Assembly: GCA_025093555.1 (NCBI GenBank)
Contig: JAIWNF010000003.1
Location: forward strand, 62,001 to 126,000
Direction: 5' to 3'
DNA: 64,000 nucleotides
DNA from: Circinella umbellata
Lineage: Eukaryota; Mucoromycota; Mucoromycetes; Mucorales; Lichtheimiaceae
A program made the position numbers and the translations under genes. Positions 12,548-24,425 of this stretch are shown piece by piece; the first letter of the stretch is position 1, and each line of letters opens with the position of its first letter. Under the pieces are notes generated by a model. That model ran no database searches, had not been told where the DNA came from, and saw only the letters and a list, made by a program, of their open reading frames with translations.

Positions 12548-15104
12548 AATTCCCTTTCTCTCTTTCTCTCTACTGTATATCCATTATTTTCCACACTATC
12601 TAAACATACATTAATATAATACCCTGTATATTTCTTTCATATATTCAATAATACATTTTTTCTTCTACATATATTTTCTTTACACAAGATTCTTTTTTTT
12701 CTGATCTATTCAATAAAACTCTCTGATGAAATCACATGCTTTAATTTTTTTATGTGTGCATATATATATATTATACTACCAGTATATGATCTCTGAATGA
12801 GCACTTGGCTCTTCTATAATTTATTATTGGGATGCCAACTTTAAATAAATCTAAAAGATTGGCCCAAGGAGTAGATGAAAAAAAAAAATATGTGTTATTT
12901 TTCCCTTCTCTACTGCAAAGAGCAAGAATTTCTTATAATATAAAATTGCATTATTGACTGAAAACAATTGTTTAAACAAATCTGCAAGCGAATGATCTTA
13001 CTTTTATAATATCATTTTATTTTTTTTATTACAAAAGTATAACGTAATGGTTAATTTTATACACATATAGGATCATATAACACCATGTATTAATTACTTT
13101 TTCATATACGTACAACAAAGTACCATCTTAATATTCATGCATTATGATACAATGGTTTAATAGTATTCAAGGAAAAACCAATAAAATAAGGAATTTATAT
13201 AATATATATAAGCCCAATAATAATAGTTTTCCTCCTCTTCAGGCCCCTCTCTTTCCTAACCTCCTTCTTTCTCCATTTTCCTTTTATACAAAAAAGATAC
13301 CTTTTTTTGGTTATTGACCCATTAGGTCAATTGTTTAGGAGAAACAAGAAAGGTTTTATCATTAAAAAGGAAAAAAAATAATCATTGTATCCTATACAAC
13401 TCATTATACTATTACTAAAAATGATCAAGTGTCAGTGTACATATTGATAAAAATAAGTTGATGAATAATAATAATGTCTGGCTATATTATAACTATATCA
13501 TGATATAAATGTCAACAACTTATATATATGATTCGCTAAACATAGTTATATTGTTACAAGATAATAAAGAAAAAAAAGAAAATCAATGTGCAGCATGTAG
13601 GTCCACAAAACGCATACATACACATACATTAACATACATAATTCCACATTCTCTTTCTCTCCGTGTGGCGTGTCCATTGAGGGACGATAAATCATCATCT
13701 CATTTTCTTTGTGCATCTTCAAAAAAATATTTTATTTTATTTTTTGACAGTAGATGTAAAATCATATTAAACTATGTAGTGTTTAGTCTATATGAAGAAG
13801 AAAAAAAAAACTATAAATATAATTAATACGTATAAATTAAAATTTCTTTATAGCTTATATACTAGTAATAGTAATAGTAAGAGTAGTAATTATTATTTAG
13901 TTTGAATATCCATTTTAACATGATCCACATTTTAATGAAAAAATGTAGTTAAAAATTCATCATGAGAATTTTATTTCACACGTTTTTTAACCAATAACAA
14001 GATGAGTAATACGTAGTGATAAAAAAAAATGATATCATGCATAAATCAGGGAACTAAATTTTATTTTGATTATAGTTATTACGTATTACTTTGTGGCATA
14101 TTTATACACACTCATTTATTATTATTGTTATTATTAATACACTGAACTAAACTAATCAATCAATGAAACAGTAAGAAAAAAAAAAGGAGAAATATGTATA
14201 TATTAACCCCAACATGATTGTAATAGACAGTGTGTATATATATATATAAAAAAACAACAGAAACATGCTCTTTTCTCATGAATCAAAAAGAAGGATAGCC
14301 GGAGTATAGAAACTGTATCAGTTGTTTTTGTATCACCTATAAATGACGATGATCTTTTTTTTTATAATATAACTATATTAATATCCGAGATCCAAATTTC
14401 TGTGCTGCCTTCAACAAATTTGTTTCATGAAAAAATAGAAACGGGGACCCACTTGATCATGTAATAAATGATATTTTTTGGCTACAAAAAGTGGGTAACT
14501 TGATAACATTTTGTCATTATCGTAGTAATAATAAAGATGATGTTTAAGTTTAATGTTGAGTCTGATAATTAGATTGGTATATAAAAGAATCCGTCATCGA
14601 TACCATTTCACAACGAGCATAAATATTAGTGGCGCATCCCTAATCAATAAAATACTTTCTCCAAGTATTTTAAATCTATATCAATAGAACACATGTAAAA
14701 ATAGGCAGCTTATATAAAAATAGAATAAAATAATCATATCAAATATATGAACTTTTTTTTATTATTATTATAATACGTAGTAGTAGATCGCCTATTTAAA
14801 AACACCCATGTTGCCCGTTTTTCTCAAAATTACTTTTATATAATAGCATACATTTTTTTATTTCTTGCATTAGAAAAGTGTCGCAGTAAAAAAAGATAAA
14901 CTTTTTTAGTCACATGATCTTCTGGTGAAGGACAAATTCATAGATATTTTATAACGAAAAGAAGAGTTAGAGATACTAACCATCCCTTTTTATAGAAAAT
15001 TATTGTCACTGTTACGTATTTTTTTCCTTTTGACGATAATATATATCAAAAGAAAAATTTCAAAATTGAATAATCTTTAGTTTGGGACTTGATAATAATA
15101 ATAA
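12548..15104. other. AT-rich intergenic region, nothing recognised
   Basis: Low-complexity AT-rich DNA with TA repeats and scattered A/T runs. The longest open frame (about 105 codons near 13.5 kb, plus strand) has noise-like composition and no domain, so I do not call it. Confidence 0.55.
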
Positions 15105-16047
15105 AAAAAATGAAGTTACTAAACTAGTATAAAAAGGTCAATTTGGATCGACTTATTTATTGGCCAACCTATTGAACCTTTTTTTTTAAAATTAATAAAA
15201 TCAAGTACCCGAGAGTGTGTCATTCCATGGTCGTTTTTTGCGCCCCCACCCCCTTTATTGATCTCGTTTTCAATTTTGGCGTATCTTTATTTCTCAACTT
15301 GGCGTACCTTTATTTTTTTTTTTCGCACAATGGACGGGATTATATGATAGTGTATATATATATGCCTGCGCCAAGCTGAAAAATAAAATTAAATAGGCCA
15401 AGCTTAAAATTAAAGAGCGTGTCAATTATTAAGAAAAGCACTAAATCCATTTTTTTCTTTAAATTTTTGAAGTAATAATAATAGTACAAGAACAACAAAA
15501 GAAATCAGTCGTAATTTTTACTTACTCTGTAGTAGTAAGAAAGGAGGTGAACCTCTTACGTAGAATAAAATACGGTAGCACTTTTTTTTGATATTATGTA
15601 CAGTGGGTCATAAGTTTATATATAATTGTGTGTGTGCGTTTGTTTATGTGAAGCAACAATAAAAGATGCAGGTTGCTATTCTTTGGTTTCGTCCTTTTAA
15701 TTTTCTGCCGCCATAAGATTGATATTGAACGTTTGGAGAGTACTTGTGGGATTAGTATTGATATATATTATTGTTGAGAGGCAAACATAGTATTAAAAGA
15801 AAAAAAAGACAAGTTGGGAAGATCGTCATCCTCATTGCATTTGTTAAAGATCCTTTTATAAATTCTATATACGTATTATGGAAAAAGATTTAATATATTT
15901 TTGATTTAAAGGTTGCATTTATATATTTTATTGAAGATAGTGTTAGGTGATAAATGGAATGTTATTACAAGCTTAAAAAGATATGTAAAATAAAGAAAAC
16001 TATTTATAAAGAAGGTATATCTTGGCCATAACTCAAAAAGAGTTACA

Positions 16048-16105
16048 TTTTCGAGGGAGATCACAAAGAGATGCCACAAAAGTGACCCTCGATCTCTCTC
16101 GAAAA
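16048..16105. other. Conserved hairpin of module A
   Basis: Arms TTTTCGAGGGAGATC (16048-16062) and GATCTCTCTCGAAAA (16091-16105) pair over 14 of 15 positions around a 28-nt loop. The same structure is in A2 (29849-29906) and, with one further mismatch in the left arm, in A3. A smaller AACTC/GAGTT hairpin sits just before it. No function can be assigned; it could act as DNA or in RNA. Confidence 0.5.
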
Positions 16106-16109
16106 ATCA

Positions 16110-16725
16110 CTGGCCTTGGTAGAAACTCTCAATTTCGCCCCGGGACAAAATCGATTGTTTCTTGAAGTACTATCAGTGGGCACGGAAGCAATTTCGATAG
16201 CACTTCTTGTTGCCTTTACCTATAACGTACTAAGTGGCCATGGATTAGTACTTGGTTTTCACAAGGCTTTAAAATAGTGGCCGGGTCGGGAATATTCAGT
16301 TATGCCCGCAGGCAAAGCCGATTCATTCCCTAAAATACTATCAGTGGGCACGGAAGCAATTTCGATAGCACTTTGTTGACTCGCTACCTATAACGCACTA
16401 AACGGCCATCATTAGCACTCCGTAAATCACAAGACTGCAAAAGTAGTGGCCGGGTGTTCGGAACGCTCAGTTTTGCCACGCCAAGCAAGGTTGATCCGTT
16501 CCTAAAGAAACTATCAGTGGGCACGGAAGCAATATCGATAGTACTTTGTTACCTCGCTACCTATAACGCACCAAAGTGGCATGCAATAGTACTCGGTAAA
16601 CACAAGGCCAAAAAAATCCCAAAGTTCTCTGGGAAATCGTCCCAGTCGAGCTTGCCAGAACTTTATACCGGACAGGCGGAGCGCATTCCTATTATCCAAC
16701 TTTGGCCCAAAGACGTAAAACAATA
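16110..16725. repeat. Three diverged ~165-bp repeats (A1)
   Basis: Each unit centres on a nearly invariant core, CTATCAGTGGGCACGGAAGC followed by AATTTCGATAG, whose ends are inverted (CTATC/GATAG, extended to AGTACTATC/GATAGTACT in some units). Spacing is about 165-170 bp. The outer units are the most conserved and the middle one more decayed. A2 has three units and A3 two. On the plus strand the A3 units stay open and read LSVGTEAISI in both repeats; see findings. Confidence 0.7.
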
Positions 16726-16740
16726 ATACTATTTTTTTCA

Positions 16741-18850
16741 ATAATACCACTTACCTTTAAAAACTTTACCGAAGAGGCAGTAAAGCATCCACTTGATAGA
16801 TCTATAATCCAACTCTGACCTAAAGGAATCTATAGTATCATATTCTAACTATGTTTTTTAAATAATATCACGTACCTTTGAGACCTTCACCGAGGAGACG
16901 CCAAAGAATCCACTTGATAGATCTATAATCCTACTCTGACCTAAAGGAATCTATAGTATCATATTCTAATTATGTTTTTTTAAATAATATCACGTACCTT
17001 TGAGACCTTCACCGAGGAGACGCCAAAGAATCCACTTGATGGATCTACAATCCAACTCTGACCTAAAGGAATCTATAGTATCATATTCTAATTATGTTTT
17101 TTTAAATAATATCACGTACCTTTGAGACCTTCACCGAGGAGACGCCAAAAGAACCGCTTGATGGATCTACAATCCAACTCTGACCTAAAGGAATCTAATA
17201 GTATCATATTCTAACTATGTTTTTTCAATAATATCACGTACCTTTGAGACCTTCACCGAGGAGACGCCAAAAGAACCGCTTGATGGATCTACAATCCAAC
17301 TCTGACCCAAAGAAATCTATAGTATCATATTCTAATTATGTTCTTTTTTAAATAATATCACGTACCTTTGAGACCTTCACCGAGGAGACGCCAAAGCATT
17401 CACTTGATAGATCTATAATCCAACTCTGACCTAAAGGAATCTAATAGTATCATATTCCAATTATGTTTTTTTAAATAATATCACGTACCTTTGAGACCTT
17501 CACCGAGGAGACGCCAAAGAAACCGCTTGATGGATCTACAATCCAACTCTGACCTAAAGGAATCTAATAGTATCATATTCCAATTATGTTTTTTTAAATA
17601 ATATCACGTACCTTTGAGACCTTCACCGAGGAGACGCCAAAGGAACCGCTTGATAGATCTATAATCCAACTCTGACCTAAAGGAATCTATAGTATCATAT
17701 TCCAATTATGTTTTTTTAAATAATATCACGTACCTTTGAGACCTTCACCGAGAAGACGCCAAAGGAACCGCTTGATAGATCTATAATCCAACTCTGACCT
17801 AAAGGAATCTAATAGTATCATATTCTAATTATATTTTTTTCAATAATATCACGTACCTTTGAGACCTTCACCGAGGAGACGCCAAAAGAACCGCTTGATG
17901 GATCTACAATCCAACTCTGACCTAAAGGAATCTATAGTATCATATTCTTATTATGTTTTTTTTTTTCAATAATATCACGTACCTTTGAGACCTTCACCGA
18001 GGAGACGCCAAAAGCACCGCTTGATGGCTCTACAATCCAACTCTGACCTAAAGGAATCTATAGTATCATATTCCAATTATGTTTTTTCAATAATATCACG
18101 TACCTTTGAGACCTTTACCGAGAAGACGCCAAAGGAACCGCTTGATAGCTCTATAATCCAACTCTGACCTAAAGGAATCTATAGTATCATATTCCAATTA
18201 TGTTTTTTCAATAATATCACGTACCTTTGAGACCTTCACCGAGGAGACGCCAAAAGCACCGCTTGATGGCTCTACAATCCAACTCTGACCTAAAGGAATC
18301 TATAGTATCATATTCCAATTATGTTTTTTCAATAATATCACGTACCTTTGAGACCTTTACCGAGAAGACGCCAAAGGAACCGCTTGATAGCTCTATAATC
18401 CAACTCTGACCTAAAGGAATCTATAGTATCATATTCCAATTATGTTTTTTCAATAATATCACGTACCTTTGAGACCTTCACCGAGAAGACGCCAAAGGAA
18501 CCGCTTGATAGATCTATAATCCAACTCTGACCTAAAGGAATCTAATAGTATCATATTCTAATTATATTTTTTTCAATAATATCACGTACCTTTGAGACCT
18601 TTACCGAGGAGACGCTAAAAGAACCGCTTGATGGATCTACAATCCAACTCTGACCTAAAGGAATCTATAGTATCATACTCTAATTATGTTTTTTAAATAA
18701 TATCACGTACCTTTGAGACCTTCACCGAGGAGACGCCAAAGGAACTGCTTGATGGATCTACAATCCAACTCTGACCCAAAGGTATGTGTAGTATCATAAC
18801 ATAAATATGTTTTTTTCAAAAAAAAACATCACGTACCTTATGTACAACCC
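16741..18850 (-). repeat. 121-bp tandem array, 17 units (A1): exon-like 75-nt blocks on the minus strand
   Basis: Seventeen units of 121-123 bp. Read on the minus strand, each has a 75-nt block starting after ..CTATAG or ..CTATTAG and ending ..CTCAAAG before GTACGTGATAT. The block reads IPLGQSWI-[V/I]-[D/E]-[P/L]-SSG..FGVSSVKVSK, 25 codons without a stop. The remaining ~46-50 nt hold the variable A/T run, and almost all length variation (poly-T length, CTATAG versus CTAATAG) falls there. Two adjacent dimers (17985-18226, 18227-18468) appear the same, a sign of recent unequal exchange. Expression is unknown. The 5'-most unit lacks the AG, and no ATG-initiated leader in the right frame is visible. 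An exon array, a satellite that mimics exons, or a decayed repeat gene are all possible. Confidence 0.75.
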
Positions 18851-18884
18851 CAACGTAAACTCCCAGTCATTTTGTAAAAGCTAT

Positions 18885-19130
18885 ATATATAGAGAGCAGT
18901 AATTAGTAATTGGTTTGATTCATACAACACCCTCTCTCTCATTCTTCTTCATTCACACACACACAGACTAAAACAGGTACACGCTGCCCTGTTTGATGTC
19001 GCTGTGATTTTTCGACATACCGAAATGCAAAATCTCTCAACCACAGGACTTGTCATAGATAATTTGACAGACAATGGAGTTAGGAAAACCAATAATGTTA
19101 AAACAAATGACTTTGCCAAAAAAAAAATAG
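18885..19130 (+). promoter_or_regulatory. TATA-containing conserved section of module A (A1)
   Basis: TATATATAGAGAGCAG (TATATATAAAGAGCAG in A2 and A3), followed by a CT-rich stretch and CA repeats, then a block kept in all three A copies (GTCGCTGTGATTTTTCGACAT onward). It looks like a core promoter with a leader reading rightwards, but frame is not kept between copies (A2 has an extra C), so any transcript is probably non-coding or dead. Confidence 0.3.
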
Positions 19131-19939
19131 GTACTTTGTCACTATAGTAGGAGTAAAGAACATATTTTTTTAAAAGAAATGAGAAGATTAAAATAAAAAT
19201 ATAAGTTAGATAAAAATTAAATGGAGTTAGAAACAAATAAGACTGAAGCGTTGTCAAGGAAAAGAAATAAAACTTTGTTTTGTTACCATAGATAAATTTC
19301 ATAAAAGATAAAATTACGCGCTCTTCATTTCTATAAGAAAAAGAAAAAAAAACTGATTAGCACGAAATAATTAAGATAAAAAATAATGGAGAAGGGTGGT
19401 TAGGGGAAGGGAGACATGAAGCACAAAACAAAGAGGCGGTTAAACGAATTGTCAAAAGAAAAGTAACAATAGGAATGGTCGTTTTGCATAATGATATATG
19501 AAGGAAAATAGTTGGGTCTGAAAAGCCTATTATCCAATGAGATTATCCCCTTCACAGATACGCTCCCAAATTCACGAATGCATAGATAATGAATAAAAAG
19601 TAATAGGAGTTGATTATGTAAGATTCTAAGAATATACCAATACATTTGTAGTTTTATGAAATTAAAGTCATTGGATTAAACATGGAGTAAATGCCTAATT
19701 GCATGTTTTTGAGAGATCTATTTAAGCTAAACTTTGAAAGGGCACTGTAATAATTAAACCTAAGAGCTGATCGGTATGAAAATAATTCGTATGGTATGCT
19801 AAAACAAAACTATTTGACTGTTACACAGCATTTACTTTGTATTTTTGCTAGCTAATATATAATAGCCATTCTTTTTAAAACAACATTTAACAAATAGAAG
19901 TTTATTATCATTATTATTATTGCATACTATGACTTTAGA

Positions 19940-22193
19940 TTACAAAAGTTTTTCAGCAACATAAGCAGCCGTAACGAGAGCAGTACAACCAAAGTCGAAT
20001 ATCATTTGTCGTTTCTTGATAATATCACAACATACAAGTTAATTAATTATAATATAAAAAAAAATAAAAAACATTTAATATAGTTAAAGTAAAGAATGAA
20101 TATACGAACCTCTCTAAGTTCTTCTTTATTTCTTTTATAATCGTTATTAAACTTTTCAGAATCATAACGACGTGCGTTTTCAGATAACACCCCGAGAGTA
20201 ATTTCCAATTGATCATATTCAGGTGTATATGACCAATCCGTACCCGGAAGCAACATTTCTATTAAAAAAAAAAAGGTCACTATGAAGGCCAGTAATTTTT
20301 TTTCTGTATAAACATAGTATATAGTACCTTTAGCATTAGTTTTAAAATACTTTTCAACAGTTTCTCTACTTGAAGCAATGATTTCCTCAGTGTCACCTTC
20401 TACTCTGCAGCCACACGACGACGGGGAATTAAAGGTCGTAGTCTATAATTATCATTATAAACCATTTATTTTGTGAGAATATGTTCAATATGATTAGAAA
20501 AATTGTTTATATTCATGTATTCATAATATCTAAATGATAATAACATATTTATATCTATATATAATATATATATCATACCCTCAGTTCATAATTGAACATT
20601 TCAATCGCTTTTATATGTAAACTTTTTAGCTGAGTCTCAAAGAATACATGAAATCTCGTATTAAGTATTGAAAGTAAATATTTTTCCTTTTCTTCATAAA
20701 ATTCTGGAAGATAACAGGAAGCGCTTGTTTGATATTCTTTGATCGCCATACCTCGGTATTCACGCATACGCTCACCTAAATTTTCGATAATTCCATCTTT
20801 TTCGAGTGCACAAGTCTTTAATCTATTAACCATTTCTTCAAATCGTGCTAAAATATCCTTTTATTTAAAAAAGCATTATTTTAAGTATAAATTATTGCAC
20901 GCATTTCCTTTTTTTTAAGAAAAAACAAAAGTTATGTATTATTATTAATTCTTACATTTGAAATTTCATTACATCGAAATTGTGACAGCAGTTCTTGTTG
21001 AGTAGGTAAATCCAAGCTTTTATTCATACGAATTTGTGTCCAAATGTCAGACACATATTTATGATAACCATCAATAGGAATCTGTTTGTGATATTGTGGT
21101 TGAAACACATAATCTGAGCTAGTCTGATCTATGAATCGTAGTTGAAGGTTGTCAGTTTCCTTGTCAAACTGGTCAGGGGAAAGAATTTTGTGTGGCAAAC
21201 CAATAAACATGAAATCAAAAAAATCATGAATGGTAGCAGTGATAGTATTCGGAGTCTACATATAATAAATACCTAGAAAGTGAGTCTTTTTTCTTTCCAG
21301 AAGTTAGTATTCGGTTTTATACCTTAGTCAACTCGTTCCAAATGGTGTCAAAATTATCTTGTAAATTTTTCTTTAATTTTTCAATGGGTGTTTGACCAAT
21401 ATAATCACGAATAACAATCAAAATAAGAGTCTTTTCTTGACGTGCTCTAATATAATATTATACCATTAAACTTGTTTTACATATAATAAAGTTTTGGACC
21501 TTTACATATAGAATTCAAATTATATTTACCCCTTTTGATTTTGAAAAAGTTCAAGATTAACTTGAATCACCATCTTGAGCATACTCATATTACCACCTGC
21601 ATAAAGATTAACTTGACTTTCACACAAATTGAAAATAACTACTTCGCTTGTTGCCAATGCGAATAAAGCTGCTTTGCGTTCAAAATTTTGATCTTCACCA
21701 CGTTCAGCACCATCAGCACCTTCAATATCCATTAAAAGGATAGGTAATTGTTTTGCACGAGACATCCAAATACCTCTAGTTGTTTGACTACGTCCTTGAG
21801 ATGCATCCATGACGTCAAAAGAAGTTTGAAATAATGTATTCAACAAAGTACCTAATAAATTATAAAAAAAAAGTCAATGACTATAGTATTAGAAAAAAGA
21901 AATAAATGGAGTAGTGATCATTTCATATAATTATTAAAAACAATGATTACTTACTTTTACCAGTACTTTGAGAACCAAAAATGGATACGACGTGATAGTC
22001 AAGTTTTGCTTCAGAAAGTTCCCACTCTTGTTCAATAACAGCTGATAATTTATCGCTAATTATAAAAGTCAGTTAACGTACATCATTATTTTTTTAACAA
22101 TACTATAATATGAATATTTATTAGTATGTACCTGAATTCTTGATTCTCATCAATTATTTGATGACATGAATAAATGTCATTGTTCGCAAGCAT
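19940..22193 (-). CDS. Short SEY1-like dynamin-family GTPase, copy 1 (S1)
   Basis: Nine exons (22193-22132, 22055-21955, 21851-21530, 21446-21323, 21255-20956, 20857-20579, 20442-20328, 20258-20110, 20014-19940) join in frame to 508 aa. SEY1/RHD3/atlastin GTPases fuse ER membranes. Seen here: P-loop [13 protein letters not shown], switch region [11 protein letters not shown]3 [13 protein letters not shown], then [20 protein letters not shown]4-like VIRDY, and the start of the helical bundle (LLPGTDWSY). SEY1 proteins are usually near 750-850 aa; this one stops before the long bundle and the paired membrane segments, ending instead in a short hydrophobic tail ([15 protein letters not shown]). 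It is therefore a truncated paralogue. It was duplicated together with module A; the second copy is at 37538-39763. Its retained frame and strongly conserved G domain suggest it is or recently was functional. Confidence 0.82.
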
Positions 22194-24425
22194 ATTTTTA
22201 AACTAAGTATAAAGTGTTGTCAGTAAAAAAAAAGTAGAGGGAAAAAGAAAAAAATCAAAAATCAAAATTGAGAACCTTTTATACTGATCGCCTCTTGATG
22301 TCGATTAGTACCTCGATACTAATAATTATTCTTCGGCTTTGTATTGACGTGCATTGTGTGATTGTTTTTTTCTTTATTTGGTAGAAGTAGTACAAAAAAT
22401 AACAATACTACATAATCAGTGTTGGCCCACAGTCAAAAACTGGCGAAAATATATAAGTTGACATCAGTAAACATAAATATGATACATCATATTAAATAAA
22501 GTAATTTGGTCTATTTATATTTTCAAATGCATTATATCTGTTACGTACTATTACTATTATAACGTTATAATATATGGTCCACCACAGGAACTATGGAAAT
22601 ATATAGTAGTCGCTCACAACGGGAAGCACGAAAAAAGGTGTACAATCAAAAAGGTATCCTTTTTGCAATTCCGCAATTCCAGTCATAAAAAAGGTGTACA
22701 CTTGATTTCTATGGCTTCATCGTAGACCTCATGTATCTTTCCGCACAATATCTCAAAACCAAATAATCACTGAATCAAATAATAATAATTTCATAAGAGT
22801 TATTCAAAAGAAAAGTTACGTATTTATCTTTCATATAATGAAAAATAGTGTTATGTAATCTTTGTAAGTAATATAACAAAAACAGAAACCAAATCAGTTA
22901 TTTTTATACCAAACATAAACCATACGTAGCTTTCATATTTAATGAAATATTATGGTTAAATATTGCCGATTTTTATGGTGATTTTTTTCTTATTTTACAG
23001 TTATACTGATTATTATAGAGCCTTGGCTATAAATCTTTGTGATTAGTTTTTGATTCGGAATTTTGACATATAGGTCATTCAGTTTTTATCTTTTTGTTTC
23101 ATAACATTTGGTGTTGTTTATAATATTACATTCCCATCTATTTTGTGTTTTATAGCTTTCTGTGACACTTGTATATACGAACTGCATAAAAAAAATAGAA
23201 TATCTTCCACTGGGCGCGAAGGGGATTATCAAGCCGTAAAAAACAGCTTGATGCTTGATAACTCATGCACAAACACTACATTTTCAATTATCATGCTATT
23301 TTAACAGCTTGATAATTCCTCTATGCATGAGAGATTTGGGGTTAACATGCATTATAAAATGACGGGGATGTGGGGGTATTGCATTGCATATGGACTGGGA
23401 ACTTTGTGCCGGTTGTATGTTTCAGAGGTCTGCATATGCATTTTTAGTTTATAGTTTTTTAAGCGTATAATTTTCTTTTTTTTTATGGTGGTAAATCATG
23501 AAAATAAAAAAATAATAGAATTATATTCGATGGCAAAAAATAATGTTTTTACTATAAAATTTAATATGAGGAAAATAAAAGGAGGGATGGTTTTTATTTT
23601 ATGGCTAAATATTACGTTGATAAAGACTAATCAAAAGGGGCGGGATAATAACAAAAAGAAGAAAGAATGGCAATTATAACATAGAGAGGTATGGACTCTA
23701 GTAAGATGGAGATGGTTGGTTCATGGATCTTGAAAGTATACAAAAAAGAAAGAGATGCCATTCGTCTAAAGAGTAATGGGAACGAAAAAAATAGAAAGAG
23801 ACATAAAAAACTATTTAGCACACACTTATAGAAAATACCTTTTAAATAAAGACAGGTTTATTAACAAGCACTTGAAAAAAATGTATTGGTAAACTATAAA
23901 AGTACAAGTAATAAAAATATATCAGCTTTTTGTGAGACTTGTAAGAATAAATAAAAGAAAGCTAATTACATTACAATTTTCGCAAATGATTTTATAAACG
24001 GGATATCTATATGAATAGAGATAATATTATTATTGAGTGTTATTAACGTATAACGAGATATATAAGAAGAGAGTAAGAAGTGAAAAGATACTAGAATTAC
24101 CTTATAAATACGATCGATGTGGTGTAAAGCTGAAAAAAAATATTGAGAGAAATGGAAAGTGATAAAAGAGAAAGAAAGAGATGAAAATCGACTTTTTGAA
24201 AAAAAAAGGATTATATGCATACTTCTACTATTCTTACTGAATAATAAAAAGTCTCAAATAATCGTAACTGGAATCCAACTCACCTTTTCACTTTTTTTTT
24301 ATAAAAAACACACAAATTAACCCAAAACTCAGTTTACCTTTCATCCAAGACACCTAAAAAAACGTAAATTAATAGTATTTAGTTGTATATATTGTTTGAG
24401 TGTATTATACTGAGATATTATATAG

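Larger units (their letters stand above)
15105..19795. repeat. Duplicated module A, copy 1 (A1)
   Basis: First of three copies of a long non-genic module (others 28620-32630 and 41580-44735), aligned in the same orientation. Order inside: a 5' section (CTTGGCGTACC, GGAGGTGAACCTCTTACG, TGCAGGTTGCTATTC landmarks), a hairpin near 16.05 kb, three ~165-bp repeats, the 121-bp tandem array, then a TATA-containing conserved section (18.87-19.8 kb). A1 lacks about 330 bp present in A2 (28690-29015) and the last ~100 bp of A2/A3. It joins S1 directly at a short shared GTATG, which marks a duplication breakpoint. Confidence 0.85.

Noticed and set aside
13509..13826. 105-codon plus-strand frame
   Set aside because: Noise-like composition in AT-rich DNA, no domain, no promoter or splice support.
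16514..16750. Minus-strand 78-codon frame (..GPKLDNRNALRL..) as a gene in A
   Set aside because: It varies in length between the A copies, has no upstream support, and the unit-to-unit differences are non-synonymous in this frame.
17985..18409. Two identical 60-codon plus-strand frames in the 121-bp array
   Set aside because: They arise from repetition of the monomer and run through the variable poly-T tract; the plus-strand frame stops at a TGA in every unit.
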